Below, in pieces: positions 37,627 to 46,447 of a DNA stretch of 64,000 nt (position 1 is its first letter; each line of letters begins with the position of its first letter). The DNA comes from Paenibacillus rhizophilus (GTDB lineage Bacteria; Bacillota; Bacilli; Paenibacillales; Paenibacillaceae): NCBI RefSeq assembly GCF_003854965.1, contig NZ_RQPI01000001.1, forward strand, positions 496,001 to 560,000, given 5' to 3'. Below the pieces are notes generated by a model. The model saw only the letters and a program-made list of their open reading frames with translations, was not told the origin of the DNA and searched no databases. A program made the position numbers and the translations under genes.

Positions 37627-38303
37627 GGCGGCCTTTCGGGCGCAGGAGAACGGAACCGGACCGGGCATCACGACAGCATGGGCAGGTCAGGAGGATGCCT
37701 GCATCCGCGGCTTTGGCGGGTTTCGGTGCTGACGCGGACTCCCGCAGCGGCCGGAACGGCAGGAGGGGGACAACCTCCTCCCGGCCCGCGGTCTGCCAGT
37801 TCGTCGGCTACAAGAACAGCGGCAAAACGACGCTGATCTGCGGATTGATTCCGCTTCTTCGGGCCAAAGGATGCAGCGTTGCCGTCATTAAACACGATGC
37901 CCATGAATTTGAGGCCGACCGTCCGGAAACCGACACGTGGCGGCACCGGGAGGCGGGTGCCGGGGCAGTCGCCATTACCGGGGCAGAGCAGTCTTTTATA
38001 TTGGAATCCCGAAGCAGAGAGCTGGCGGATTTGATAAAGGGCTTTATCCGTTACGATTATGTCCTTGTGGAAGGCTTCAAGGAAGAGAAGTATCCCAAGA
38101 TCGTACTGATACGGGATGAGGGGGATTTGGAGCTGACCGAACGGCTGGAGGAAGTGGCGGCGGTCGCGGCTTGGGGAAATGTTCCCGAAGCCATGCTGGA
38201 ACGCCTGCCAGCGAGGCAGCGGCGCTTTGGAATTAACGATACGGACGAAATCGCCGACTATTTATGGCGGGAACGATATTTTTTCCAACATTTCAATATA
38301 TGA
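37623..38303 (+). CDS. mobB: Molybdopterin-guanine dinucleotide biosynthesis protein B
   Basis: About 226 residues from ATG 37623 (ATGA overlap with moeA). The GTPase part begins near residue 58: CQFVGYKNSGKTTLICGLIPLL (P-loop), VAVIKHDAHEFEADRPETDTWRHREAGA, and DYVLVEGFKEEKYPKIVL, the conserved MobB tail motif. The preceding 55 or so residues are Arg/Gly-rich and unlike MobB, so either the extension is species-specific or translation starts later. The last codons run into a dispersed repeat (38287-38319), so the stop codon is supplied by that repeat. Confidence 0.9.
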   Translation: MRRPFGRRRTEPDRASRQHGQVRRMPASAALAGFGADADSRSGRNGRRGTTSSRPAVCQFVGYKNSGKTTLICGLIPLLRAKGCSVAVIKHDAHEFEADRPETDTWRHREAGAGAVAITGAEQSFILESRSRELADLIKGFIRYDYVLVEGFKEEKYPKIVLIRDEGDLELTERLEEVAAVAAWGNVPEAMLERLPARQRRFGINDTDEIADYLWRERYFFQHFNI

Positions 38304-38319
38304 AAAATTCACAATAACA
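38287..38319 (+). repeat. Dispersed 33-bp repeat, copy A
   Basis: Core TTCAATATATGAAAAATTC followed by ACAATAACA. The alternating TTCA/TGAA/TTCA gives overlapping small inverted repeats. Related copies lie at 44977, 46978 and 47133, all in the same orientation. This copy overlaps the mobB stop codon. Confidence 0.75.
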
Positions 38320-38418
38320 ATAAATGCGTCATCCGTCATTTCTCCAAGCCTGACTCTGTTCAGTCAATGCTAACCTGCCGCGTTCAATCAAGCGGAAAAA
38401 GGGTGCCCAAGGCAAAAA

Positions 38419-38482
38419 GAAACGGCCCTGCCTTCCCTATAGGGGGTGCCGAACCGCTTCTTTCTGATATAGGGCCGTTTTG
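38419..38482. terminator. Terminator between mobB and xerS
   Basis: AAACGGCCCT (38420-38429) pairs with AGGGCCGTTT (38471-38480), enclosing a smaller CCCTATAGGG hairpin. T or A runs lie on both outer sides, fitting the convergent genes. Confidence 0.75.
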
Positions 38483-38519
38483 CGCCTTTTGACGGATACC
38501 GGCAAGGCCGCCGTTCTGC

Positions 38520-39602
38520 TCAAGATTCAAGCCGCCGCTCAATGGCATCGGACATCGTCTTGTCGGTTAAATGCGCGTATACCTCGGTCGTCTCGGTGGA
38601 GGCGTGGCCGAGCTGCTCTTTCGTCTTGTAAATATCGTTCTGCAAATAGTAATCGGTAGCGAATGAGTGCCGCAGCTTATGGACGGTTAAATAAGGCTTG
38701 CCGAACCGTTTGGCGTACTTGATGATCATCTCTTGAATGGCGCGTTTCGTCATCCGCTTGCCTTCCGGGCTGCCGTTGGGCTTGGCCACGAATAGCGCCT
38801 TTTCCTTCTTGGGCGTCTTGTACCGGAGCTGACGGAGGCTCAAATATAGCTGCAAATCATCCTTGGCCTGTTCCCGGAAATAAACCGGGGTCTTGAACGT
38901 TTCGTCGTTATGGCCTTTGCGGTAAACATACAATAGCTTGTTGTTCAAATCCAGGTCATCGACGTTCAGATTGACGATTTCCGAGACGCGCAGTCCCGAG
39001 TTGAGAATGAGGCTGGCAATGCAGGCATCCCGCTCCCGGTTCAGCATAAATGCGTAATGGGCCTGCTTATTTCCTTCCACGTCGCGCCCGTAGCCCTCAA
39101 GAATATAGCCGACGAAATCGAGCAGCTCATCCTCTTCCAGGATTTTGCCTTTCAGCTTGGCGGCGGTATCCTTCGGCTTGTGGATTCTTTTGATTTCGAC
39201 CTTGGCCATAATGTTGCGCTTCAGCAAAGGATAGAAATTGTCGTCCTCGGCGATTTGGCTGAGGTAATGGAATAAGGAGCGGAGGGCGGACAGCTTGCGG
39301 GAGACGGTGATTTTTGAATTCGTATCCTCCGTCCGCGTAGTCAAGAACAGCCGGTAGCCAACAATGCTGTCCATATGCAGCGTCTCCAAATCCAGCAGAG
39401 TGACCCCGGCGTTGGCATCGGCCTGCGACAATCCTTCCGCACGCAGCCAGCCGAAAAAGGATTCATAATCCCGCACGTACTCCAGCAGGGTGGAAGGTGA
39501 GAGGTCCGGAAGCTTGTAATCAATGAACTGCTGAACGAACCAGGGCATCAGCGGCAGCTTCAGCTCCAGCTTTTTTCGGTCGCTAATTTTTTGTATGCTC
39601 AT
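38520..39602 (-). CDS. xerS: Tyrosine recombinase XerS
   Basis: 360 residues. N-terminal SAM-like core-binding domain (LPLMPWFVQQFIDYKLPDLSPSTLLEY), longer than in XerC/XerD, then the catalytic domain with Arg in LNSGLRVSEIVNL, a Lys-bearing beta-hairpin, HKLRHSFATDYY, the LGHASTETTEVYAHL box and the Tyr nucleophile about 20 residues from the end. XerS-type enzymes act alone on dif-type sites in streptococci; many Paenibacillaceae carry a homologue beside XerC/XerD. Its own site is not obvious here, but three dif-like sites lie within the window. The start is supported by the terminal MSIQKISDRKK and GGTGACCTCAT just upstream. Confidence 0.88.
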   Translation of the reverse strand: MSIQKISDRKKLELKLPLMPWFVQQFIDYKLPDLSPSTLLEYVRDYESFFGWLRAEGLSQADANAGVTLLDLETLHMDSIVGYRLFLTTRTEDTNSKITVSRKLSALRSLFHYLSQIAEDDNFYPLLKRNIMAKVEIKRIHKPKDTAAKLKGKILEEDELLDFVGYILEGYGRDVEGNKQAHYAFMLNRERDACIASLILNSGLRVSEIVNLNVDDLDLNNKLLYVYRKGHNDETFKTPVYFREQAKDDLQLYLSLRQLRYKTPKKEKALFVAKPNGSPEGKRMTKRAIQEMIIKYAKRFGKPYLTVHKLRHSFATDYYLQNDIYKTKEQLGHASTETTEVYAHLTDKTMSDAIERRLES

Positions 39603-39753
39603 GAGGTCACCTTTTTTCCCAGATTGTTCTTCCTGTCACCTATTTTAGCATGTTCGGGCCGGATTTACTTTTCCCGGCTCCGCCTTGCTCCGGGAGGTTC
39701 AAAGTTATATCATGTGAAGGAATAGAAAAAAGCGACATGCAGAGGTGAACCCT

Positions 39754-40263
39754 TTGGAACTTGGACTTGAGCTGGTTCCCGCCGAGCGGAAGCAGATTAT
39801 AAGCAGACTCATGCAGTTCTATCTGTACGACTTCACCCGTTACCTGGATCTCGACGTGGATCGTGACGGCGCGTATCCCGCTTATCCCGGCCTGGAAGCC
39901 TACTGGAACAGCGGCCATAATAAATATGCTTACCTCATTACATGCGACAGCCGTCCCGCCGGATTTGCGCTTGTTGACCGTCTGCTGCGGAGCAGCGAAG
40001 GACAGTTTTACATGACGGAGTTTTTTGTGATGCAAAAATACCGCCGCACCGGCGTCGGAAAATGGGCGGCGCACCGGCTGTTCGACATGTTCCCCGGCGA
40101 CTGGAAGGTTTCACAGATCCGGGCCAACGAGCCTGCCCGCAGCTTCTGGCACAGGGTGATCGGCGAATATACGAAGGGTGAGTTCCGGGAAAAGTTCAAT
40201 TCCCAGCAGGGGAATCCAAGCCAGTATTTCAGTACGCTGAACGCCGGCAAGGTCAATAAATGA
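39754..40263 (+). CDS. GNAT family acetyltransferase
   Basis: 169 residues from TTG 39754 (AGAGGTGA five bases upstream); GTG 39745 is possible. FYMTEFFVMQKYRRTGVGKWAAHRLFD is the acetyl-CoA binding motif A, and ARSFWHRVIGEYTKG the C-terminal part. The substrate is unknown. The SDR gene follows 21 bases downstream, so they are likely co-transcribed. Confidence 0.85.
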   Translation: MELGLELVPAERKQIISRLMQFYLYDFTRYLDLDVDRDGAYPAYPGLEAYWNSGHNKYAYLITCDSRPAGFALVDRLLRSSEGQFYMTEFFVMQKYRRTGVGKWAAHRLFDMFPGDWKVSQIRANEPARSFWHRVIGEYTKGEFREKFNSQQGNPSQYFSTLNAGKVNK

Positions 40264-40284
40264 TACAGACAGGAGCGGATATTC

Positions 40285-41058
40285 ATGTATTTACCTTCTT
40301 TCAGGTTAGATGGCAAAAAAGCGCTCGTTACCGGAGCAGGAAAGGGCATCGGCCGCGCGCTGGCCATCGGGCTGGCTGAAGCCGGCTGCGATGTGGGTCT
40401 CCTCTCCCGGACGATCACCGATTTGGAGGAAACATCGGCCCTGATCTCGGAGCATACTTCCGCCAAGAGCTACTGCTATCCGGCAGACGTCACGCAGCGC
40501 GAACAGATGGAAGAAGTCTTCGGGCGGGCCGCGGCCGATCTGGGCGGGCTGGATCTGCTCGTTAACAATGCGGGCATGAACATCCGTACACCCGCGCTTG
40601 AAGTGACCGATGTGGAATGGGAGGCCATTATGGCCACCAATCTGAAATCGGCGCTTGTTGGCTCGCAGTTGGCGGCGCGCTTGATGAAAGAGCAGGGCGG
40701 AGGAAGCATTATCAACATTTCATCCGTGGGCGGCCATACGGCGCTGCGGACCGGCGTAGTCTATGGCGCTACCAAAGCGGCAATGATCCAGATGACCAAA
40801 AATCTGGCGCTGGAATGGGCCCAGTACGGCATTCGCGTCAACGCGGTAGGACCCTGGTATTTCCGTACTCCGCTTACCGAAAAGCTGCTGGCGGACGAGC
40901 AGTATTTGAAGCGGATTCTGGACCGTACGCCACTCGGCCGCATCGGCAGCTTGGAGGAACTGGTCGGGCCGGTTGTTTTTCTGGCATCCGACGCGGCTCA
41001 TTACATGACGGGCCAAACGCTGATCGTGGATGGCGGCATGAGCATTTTCGGATTTTAA
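40285..41058 (+). CDS. Short-chain dehydrogenase/reductase
   Basis: 257 residues from ATG 40285 (AGGAGCGGAT). Classical SDR: VTGAGKGIGRALAIGLAEAG (dinucleotide site), NNAGMN, catalytic Ser in NISSVGG, YGATKAAM (Tyr/Lys), and VGPWYFRTPLTEKLL. The C-terminal SDAAHYMTGQTLIVDGGMS is typical of 3-oxoacyl-ACP or gluconate/glucose dehydrogenase relatives. The substrate cannot be stated. Confidence 0.9.
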   Translation: MYLPSFRLDGKKALVTGAGKGIGRALAIGLAEAGCDVGLLSRTITDLEETSALISEHTSAKSYCYPADVTQREQMEEVFGRAAADLGGLDLLVNNAGMNIRTPALEVTDVEWEAIMATNLKSALVGSQLAARLMKEQGGGSIINISSVGGHTALRTGVVYGATKAAMIQMTKNLALEWAQYGIRVNAVGPWYFRTPLTEKLLADEQYLKRILDRTPLGRIGSLEELVGPVVFLASDAAHYMTGQTLIVDGGMSIFGF

Positions 41059-41069
41059 ATTTAGCATCG

Positions 41070-41100
41070 GCAATCCGGTATAACCGGGTTGCTTTTTTTT
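41070..41100 (+). terminator. Terminator after the SDR gene
   Basis: GCAATCCGG...CCGGGTTGC with a 4-base loop and eight T residues. Confidence 0.88.
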
Positions 41101-41144
41101 TGGCCTTTCGATGAGATTCACCAGAAACGACGGGCGAAAGCTCA

Positions 41145-41173
41145 TTGACAATAGATGGAGCGGACTTTATAAT
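41145..41173 (+). promoter_or_regulatory. Consensus sigma-A promoter of the tetR operon
   Basis: TTGACA (41145-41150), 17 bases, TATAAT (41168-41173): a perfect match to consensus, hence presumably strong when not repressed. Confidence 0.9.
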
Positions 41174-41180
41174 AAACAGT

Positions 41181-41196
41181 GTTTAATTGATTAAAC
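41181..41196. promoter_or_regulatory. Probable TetR operator
   Basis: GTTTAAT-TG-ATTAAAC, an exact inverted repeat starting 8 bases after the -10 box, so over the transcription start. Its position fits autorepression by the TetR protein encoded next. Confidence 0.75.
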
Positions 41197-41231
41197 GGTG
41201 TTCAAAGTTGGAGGGAGGGACCTCGGCCATA

Positions 41232-41858
41232 ATGAAACGGCATGAGCGGCAGGAACGGGAGCGGGATGAAAGACGGCAGGCCATTTTGGATGCGGCAAGC
41301 CATATTGCGGCAGAAGAAGGATTGGAGCGTCTATCCATCCGGAAGATTGCGGAGAGGATCGAATACTCACCGGGCATTATTTATCACTATTTTTCGGGGA
41401 AAGAAGCCATTGTCGAGCAGCTCCTTCAGCAACATTATCAGCAGTTCGTCTCGGAACTGAGTGCTGCGAGCGCGAAAGAGACACCCCCGGAGCTGGTATT
41501 CTCGCAGACGATGCGGCGTTTCATTGAGACAACGCTTGCAGACGGTTCCAGTTACCGGAACATTATGCTGAATGAATCTCCTTCCGTGCTTTCGCATACT
41601 GCCGTGCTGTTTCGCGGTGCTTCAGAGCAGCGGGCCGCCATCGGCATGCTGTGCGGGATTTTGCGGAATTTTGAAAGCATGCGCGCTAAAAAAGACAGCG
41701 ATATCGAATTGACCGCTCAGATTGTCTGGAGCGCCGCCTTTGGCCTGATTCTCCGTCTGACCGTTGAGAAGGAGATACCTGCTGAACAAAGAGAGAAGCT
41801 GATCGACGGGTATATTGAACTGATGCTGGCTGCCGTTGCGGATCCGAATAGAGGATGA
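41232..41858 (+). CDS. TetR family repressor
   Basis: 208 residues from ATG 41232 (GGAGGGAGG upstream, rather long spacing). The N-terminal HTH is clear: RRQAILDAASHIAAEEGLERLSIRKIAERIEYSPGIIYHYFSGKEAIVEQLL. The C-terminal domain resembles the TetR_C_33-like type with an unknown ligand. It sits at the head of a three-gene unit with a membrane protein and a flavodoxin-like protein; the stop overlaps an ATG of the next frame. Confidence 0.9.
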   Translation: MKRHERQERERDERRQAILDAASHIAAEEGLERLSIRKIAERIEYSPGIIYHYFSGKEAIVEQLLQQHYQQFVSELSAASAKETPPELVFSQTMRRFIETTLADGSSYRNIMLNESPSVLSHTAVLFRGASEQRAAIGMLCGILRNFESMRAKKDSDIELTAQIVWSAAFGLILRLTVEKEIPAEQREKLIDGYIELMLAAVADPNRG

Positions 41859-41884
41859 ACGAAATGACGGAAGGAAGAAGTGAT

Positions 41885-42748
41885 ATGAAGAACATGAGGC
41901 TGGTCACTCTGTTATCGGTCTTGATTATTGCGTTCGCAGCGATTGCTGCGGGAGCCGGGCTGCTGCTTCCGGGAGGCCCGGGTGAACATTCTGTTATGTC
42001 GGTCCGCGGCGAGTCCATAACCCTTTACGGCAAAGGATTATACAAGAACGAATCGGTTTCGATGGCCGCACAGGCGAAAGGCCAGGATATGGTTACCTTG
42101 GCGCTTGGAATTCCGCTGCTGTGCATTTCGCTCATTATGACCGGAAAAAGAAAAAGGAACGGACATTTGCTTCTTGCCGGAACGCTCGGCTATTTTCTGT
42201 ATACCTACGCTTCTTACGCTTTTTTATCCATGTACAATCCGATGTTCCTCATCTATACGGTTTTATTCTCAGTCAGTCTGTTTGCCTTTATCTTCACCCT
42301 GAATTCCCTGCAAAAGGACCGGGACCGCTTATTTAAAGACACTCTTCCCGTCAAAAGAATCGGCATTTTTCTACTGTTCATCGGCTGTTCCATCGGCTTG
42401 CTGTGGCTTGGCAAAATCCTGCGTCCTGATCCCGTCAGTGGCGTGCCGCTTGGTCTGGAGCATTACAGCACTTTGGTTATTCAGGCGATGGACCTCGGTG
42501 TCGTTGTTCCGCTGAGTATTGCGGCAGGCGTTCTGGTGCTTCAAAGGAAGACTATCGGATTTTTGCTGGCGTCCGTGATGATTGTGAAAGGCATATCGCT
42601 CTTAACGGCGATCACCGCCATGCTTGGCGCGATGCTGTATGCGGGCGTGAACGTTTCTCTTGCGGAGCTAATTCTGTTTCCAGGCTTTACAATATGGGCG
42701 TTATATAATTTTGTGCTGCTGTTGAAGCATACACGGAAACTGGCATAA
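41885..42748 (+). CDS. Multi-span membrane protein of unknown function
   Basis: About 287 residues from ATG 41885 (GGAAGGAAG upstream); an ATG at 41855 overlapping the tetR stop is possible. One N-terminal hydrophobic segment, an extracytoplasmic stretch of about 35 residues, then six or so further segments (VTLALGIPLLCISLIM, FLIYTVLFSVSLFAFIFTL, IGIFLLFIGCSIGLLWLG, MDLGVVVPLSIAAGVLVL, GISLLTAITAMLGAML, LILFPGFTIWALYNFVLLL). I do not recognise the family. Under TetR control with the flavodoxin gene. Confidence 0.8.
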   Translation: MKNMRLVTLLSVLIIAFAAIAAGAGLLLPGGPGEHSVMSVRGESITLYGKGLYKNESVSMAAQAKGQDMVTLALGIPLLCISLIMTGKRKRNGHLLLAGTLGYFLYTYASYAFLSMYNPMFLIYTVLFSVSLFAFIFTLNSLQKDRDRLFKDTLPVKRIGIFLLFIGCSIGLLWLGKILRPDPVSGVPLGLEHYSTLVIQAMDLGVVVPLSIAAGVLVLQRKTIGFLLASVMIVKGISLLTAITAMLGAMLYAGVNVSLAELILFPGFTIWALYNFVLLLKHTRKLA

Positions 42749-42782
42749 GAATCTTTTAATGATGCGGAAGCGAGGAATTGGA

Positions 42783-43259
42783 ATGAAAACGTTAATTTTG
42801 TTCACGACCAGACACGGATGCACGGCAAAGGCTGCGGGTATGCTGCAATCACGGATGGGGCAGGGGGCGGACGCGGTTAATCTGATGACGGATAGCGTTC
42901 CCGCTCTTTCGGAGTATGAGACGGTCATTCTGGGCGGATCGATTTATTATGGCGGGATTCAGAAGCAAATGTCCGAATTTATCAATAAAGAGCAGTCGCA
43001 GCTCGCCTCCAAACGGATCGGTTTGTTCATATGCGCAGCCGAATCGGAAGAGAAAGCGCGGCAGGAACTGGAGGGAGCGTTCCCGGACTTCTTAAGGGCC
43101 CGGGCGGCTGCGGCGGACGTATTCGGAAATGAACTGGATTATAATAAGCTGACGATGCCGGAGAAGCTGGTCTTACGGGTAGTAAAAGGCAAACGTAAGA
43201 AGGGAGACGGCTTGTCCTCCGAAAAGATCAACAAGTTTGCAGCAAAAATGCTTGGATAA
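42783..43259 (+). CDS. Flavodoxin-domain protein (HemG-like)
   Basis: 158 residues from ATG 42783 (GAGGAATTGGA). LILFTTRHGCTAKAA is the FMN phosphate loop; VILGGSIYYGGIQKQMSEFI and GLFICAAESEEKARQEL complete the fold. The closest layout is that of protoporphyrinogen IX dehydrogenase (HemG) and related small flavodoxins. Its reaction here is not determined; co-regulation with a membrane protein by TetR suggests a stress or redox response. Confidence 0.8.
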   Translation: MKTLILFTTRHGCTAKAAGMLQSRMGQGADAVNLMTDSVPALSEYETVILGGSIYYGGIQKQMSEFINKEQSQLASKRIGLFICAAESEEKARQELEGAFPDFLRARAAAADVFGNELDYNKLTMPEKLVLRVVKGKRKKGDGLSSEKINKFAAKMLG

Positions 43260-43279
43260 TGAGGATTTGCCATGCGGGA

Positions 43280-43307
43280 TTTAATGTGCTATTATTTGCA
43301 CATTAAA
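43280..43307. promoter_or_regulatory. Probable operator of the Rrf2-type gene
   Basis: A perfect 10-bp inverted repeat TTTAATGTGC / GCACATTAAA with an 8-base spacer (TATTATTT), 28 bases before the Rrf2-type start. Likely an autoregulatory site. Confidence 0.75.
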
Positions 43308-43335
43308 TCCACTGCAGGGGAGCATACATTTCCGA

Positions 43336-43737
43336 ATGGCCCAAGTCAAAAGATTCGGGTACGGCCTTCAGGCCTTGATCATTCTTGCTTCGCAGGAAGA
43401 GCAGTATTCCAGCGCCGAAATGGCTGGGCAAATCCGCTGCGAGCCGACGGCGCTGCGCAAGATTCTGGCCCGTATGACCGAAGCGGGAATCATCGAAGTG
43501 AAGCTGGGAAGAGGCGGAGGTTACCGGCTAGCTAAGCGGCCGGAGACAATCACGCTGTCTGAGGTGTACCGCTCCGTTCATGAGGATGAGCCGCTTTGGG
43601 ATGGAATGCTGGAGACAGCCGAGAACAATTTGTTCGGAAATAAAATTCGCGGTTCCTTCGCTAAAATTATGACTGACATTGAGATTCAGGTATCCAGGGT
43701 GCTGGAATCCTATACGGTGGCGGATATGATGGAGTGA
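43336..43737 (+). CDS. Rrf2 family regulator
   Basis: 133 residues. Winged helix: RFGYGLQALIILASQEEQYSSAEMAGQIRCEPTALRKILARMTEAGIIEVKLGRGGGYRLAKRPETITLSEVY. The region where IscR/NsrR-type members carry three cysteines has none (only Cys35 in the HTH), so no Fe-S cluster is expected; it resembles the YwnA/CymR-like branch. Seven bases separate it from the AbrB-type membrane gene, its likely target together with itself. Confidence 0.9.
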   Translation: MAQVKRFGYGLQALIILASQEEQYSSAEMAGQIRCEPTALRKILARMTEAGIIEVKLGRGGGYRLAKRPETITLSEVYRSVHEDEPLWDGMLETAENNLFGNKIRGSFAKIMTDIEIQVSRVLESYTVADMME

Positions 43738-43744
43738 AAGTGAT

Positions 43745-44869
43745 ATGGAAAAATCCAATGGCCTCAAATCGCATCTTAAATTTACGGTTACCCTGTTGAC
43801 GGGAATTCTCGGAGGTGTCTTGTTCACGCTGCTTCGTCTGCCCATTCCCTGGCTGCTCGGACCGATGCTCGCGGTACTCATCGGTTCCAACACGGTAAAG
43901 GGCTATTATGGCTGGCCGGCTGCGGTACGAAATACCGGGATGATTATCGTCGGCTATACGATCGGCCTCGCGCTGACGGTCTCCGCTATAAGGGAAATGT
44001 CCCGCGAGCTGCCGAGCATGCTGCTTATGACAGCCGCGTTGATTTTACTTTGCGGGGGAATTGCCGCCGCCGTATCCAGACTGTCCGGTTGCGACTTCAG
44101 AACGGTACTGATCGGCAGCATACCGGGTGGACTTACTCAAATGCTTATTTTGGCCGAAGAGACCGAAGGAATCAACATGACCGTAGTTACTGTAACTCAG
44201 GTTATCCGTTTGATGATGATCATCATCACGGTGCCGCTGCTGGTGTTCGGACCTTTAAATGGCGTAAGCGGCGGGACCGCTGCTCAAATCCCGGCTTTGT
44301 CTGCCGTCGATGCCACATGGACCGGATTGTTTCCGAACATATTTATCTTTGCGGTTGTGAGCGTCGTGTGCGCGGTAGCCGGGAATAAAGTCAAATTTCC
44401 GACTCCGTACTTGCTTGGACCGGCCATCGGGACAGCTGTAATCCAGCTAAGCGGATTGTCCGGCCCCGCGCTTCCCGTCCCCGTTCTGGATGCCGCGCAG
44501 CTCATGATCGGCGTATATGTGGGGCTGCTGCTGAAGCCGGCGGGTCTGGAGCATAAAGTGCGGACTCTTGTTCTGGCGCTGGGAAGCAGCGTGTTATTGA
44601 TTGCGGGGGCCTTCGGCTTGAGCGAAATTCTAAGAATTTATTCTTCCGCTTCGTCTGCGACGGCACTGCTGAGTCTGGCGCCCGGCGGCATGGATCAAAT
44701 GAGCCTGATTGCACATGAAGTCAACGCGAATCTGCCGATGGTGGCGGGATACCAGCTGTTTCGGACCTTTTTTATCTTTTTCGCCGTTCCGCCGATGCTG
44801 AAACTGTTCTTCCGGGTGTGGGACCGGACAAAAACCGGCGGGCGGCAACCTGAGCGGCAGGCAGAGTAA
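43745..44869 (+). CDS. AbrB-type integral membrane protein (PF05145 family)
   Basis: 374 residues with about ten hydrophobic segments in two similar halves. RLPIPWLLGPMLAVLIG in the first half and FPTPYLLGPAIGTAVI in the second are the duplicated signature; GSIPGGLTQM and LAPGGMDQMSLIAHEV are the matching second motifs. Such proteins are often mislabelled as AbrB regulators or ammonia monooxygenases; transport is likely but the substrate is unknown. Controlled by the adjacent Rrf2-type gene. Confidence 0.87.
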   Translation: MEKSNGLKSHLKFTVTLLTGILGGVLFTLLRLPIPWLLGPMLAVLIGSNTVKGYYGWPAAVRNTGMIIVGYTIGLALTVSAIREMSRELPSMLLMTAALILLCGGIAAAVSRLSGCDFRTVLIGSIPGGLTQMLILAEETEGINMTVVTVTQVIRLMMIIITVPLLVFGPLNGVSGGTAAQIPALSAVDATWTGLFPNIFIFAVVSVVCAVAGNKVKFPTPYLLGPAIGTAVIQLSGLSGPALPVPVLDAAQLMIGVYVGLLLKPAGLEHKVRTLVLALGSSVLLIAGAFGLSEILRIYSSASSATALLSLAPGGMDQMSLIAHEVNANLPMVAGYQLFRTFFIFFAVPPMLKLFFRVWDRTKTGGRQPERQAE

Positions 44870-44877
44870 TTCGATTG

Positions 44878-44905
44878 AATTGACGTAATGCATATTATGT
44901 TAACT
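44878..44905 (+). repeat. dif-like Xer recombination site, copy 2
   Basis: Left arm AATTGACGTAA, centre TGCATA, right arm TTATGTTAACT. Lies 9 bases after the AbrB-type gene stop, in the same orientation as copy 3; together they bracket the MFS-HxlR pair. Confidence 0.55.
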
Positions 44906-44976
44906 TATAGACGGCTTGGCAAGATTTCAAATCAACATGCAGCGCCCCTAAACTTCAGGGCCGAATCATTATGTTA

Positions 44977-45010
44977 AACATTCAATATATGAAAAATTCA
45001 CAATAAAACA
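44977..45010 (+). repeat. Dispersed repeat, copy B
   Basis: AACATTCAATATATG then AAAAATTCACAATAAAACA; 25 bases identical to copy A over the core. Just upstream is TTATGTTAAAC, another partial dif-type arm without a partner. Confidence 0.75.
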
Positions 45011-45031
45011 GGCCCCAACCTATCAAACACC

Positions 45032-45056
45032 CCGCCTTTACGAAGCGTAAGGGCGG
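45032..45056 (-). terminator. Possible terminator of the MFS gene
   Basis: CCGCCTTTACG pairs with CGTAAGGGCGG (one wobble, 3-base loop), 34 bases beyond the minus-strand MFS stop. The T tract is weak. Confidence 0.5.
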
Positions 45057-45089
45057 AGATGCGTAGGAAACCTCATGTAATACAATGGC

Positions 45090-46301
45090 TTATTGAAGAA
45101 CGCTCCCCGTTTCAGAAGCCGAGTTCTTATTTTTTTCCAATGCGAGACTCCAGGCAGTGAGCACGACTGCGGCGGTGACCATCAGCGCGCCGATCCATGC
45201 CGTATGAATCAGTCCGAGCGTATCCGCGATAATCCCGCCTAAATAGGCCCCTAGAGCAATGCCCGCATTAAATGCGGCAATATTGACGGCGGAAGCCACA
45301 TCGACGGCTTTTGGCGCATAGCGTTCAGCCAGTGTAACGACATAGATCTGAAGACCGGGCACATTCATGAATGCCAGCAGTCCCATGCCGAATATCGTTA
45401 TTAGCCCCAAAACTTTCACTGGAGCAGTAAAAGTAAGAATGAGAAGTACAAGAGCCTGCACTATGAACATACGGAGCAGGGCCGAGAGCGGATAGCGGTT
45501 GGCCGCTTTTCCTCCGATAACGTTGCCGATAGCGATCGCAATTCCGTAGAGCAGAAGAATCAAGGCCACAGTCGATTGTTGAAAGCCCATGATGTCATGC
45601 AGCAGCGGCGAAAGATAGGTGAAGACGACAAAGGTGCCGCCATAACCGAGCGCGGTGATCAGAAACGCCAGCAGCAGCCGTCCATTTGTTACAAGCTTAA
45701 CCTGTTCGCGCAGCGGAGTTTTGCTGCCTTTCCGCAGGTGGGAAGGAACAAGGAACATATTGGCGATAAACGCAATAACCCCGATGATAACGATTGTGAT
45801 AAAAGCTGCCCGCCACCCGAGCTGCTGACCGATAAAGGTGCCAATAGGCACGCCGGTGACCGTCGCTACGGTCAGTCCCGAGAACATAATGGCAATTGCG
45901 CTTGCCCGCCGGTCTTCAGGCACGAGGTCCGCCGCGATTGTCGAACCGATCGACATAAAGACGCCGTGTGAGAGAGAAGAGATGATGCGGGCAATGAGCA
46001 GCAGTGTAATTCCGCCCGAAAATGCGGCCAGTGTATTGCCGGCGAGAAAAACGAGCATAATTCCTGCCAGTAAGGTCTTTCTGGGTACCCCGGAGGTCAG
46101 CGAAGTTAGTACGGGAGCTCCGAAAGTGACTCCAAGTGCATACAAAGTAACGGTTAAGCCAGTTAAGGTCACCGAAATATGAAAATCTTCAGCAATTAAG
46201 GGCAGAAGCCCCACACTGATAAATTCGGTTGTGCCAATGGCAAAAGCGCTAATGGCCAAGGCTAGCAGCGCCAGCTTGCTTCGATTCGATTCCTGTGACA
46301 T
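45090..46301 (-). CDS. MFS efflux transporter (DHA1, AraJ/YdhP-like)
   Basis: 403 residues from ATG 46301 (TAGGAG eight bases upstream; an ATG and a GTG lie 6 and 9 bases earlier). Twelve hydrophobic segments; FAIGTTEFISVGLLPLIAEDF is the hallmark start of AraJ/PbuE/YdhP-type exporters, with GVPRKTLLAGIM in the loop 2-3 position and PEDRRASAIAIMFSGLTVATVTGVPIG (motif C region). Divergent from an HxlR regulator that should control it. The pair sits between two direct dif-like sites. Confidence 0.9.
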   Translation of the reverse strand: MSQESNRSKLALLALAISAFAIGTTEFISVGLLPLIAEDFHISVTLTGLTVTLYALGVTFGAPVLTSLTSGVPRKTLLAGIMLVFLAGNTLAAFSGGITLLLIARIISSLSHGVFMSIGSTIAADLVPEDRRASAIAIMFSGLTVATVTGVPIGTFIGQQLGWRAAFITIVIIGVIAFIANMFLVPSHLRKGSKTPLREQVKLVTNGRLLLAFLITALGYGGTFVVFTYLSPLLHDIMGFQQSTVALILLLYGIAIAIGNVIGGKAANRYPLSALLRMFIVQALVLLILTFTAPVKVLGLITIFGMGLLAFMNVPGLQIYVVTLAERYAPKAVDVASAVNIAAFNAGIALGAYLGGIIADTLGLIHTAWIGALMVTAAVVLTAWSLALEKNKNSASETGSVLQ

Positions 46302-46375
46302 GTTCATCACTCCTATATGGTAATTACCAGCCGGTATATGTTATTATGTAGGCAACTATCTTTATTGAATAGCAC

Positions 46376-46411
46376 GTACTTTAAAGTACCATAGGCACTA
46401 AAAAGTGCCTA
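46376..46411. promoter_or_regulatory. Two palindromic operators in the MFS / HxlR divergent region
   Basis: GTACTTTAAAGTAC (46376-46389, perfect) and TAGGCACT-AAAA-AGTGCCTA (46392-46411, perfect). Both lie within 75 bases of the HxlR start; likely binding sites for that regulator. Confidence 0.75.
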
Positions 46412-46447
46412 TTAAATAACCGAACCTAACCTGGAGGCGGATAAATT

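Noticed and set aside
38520-39602. XerS gene as a phage or integron integrase
   Set aside because: Length, N-terminal domain and conserved motifs fit the chromosomal XerS type; no phage genes or attI-like site adjoin it.
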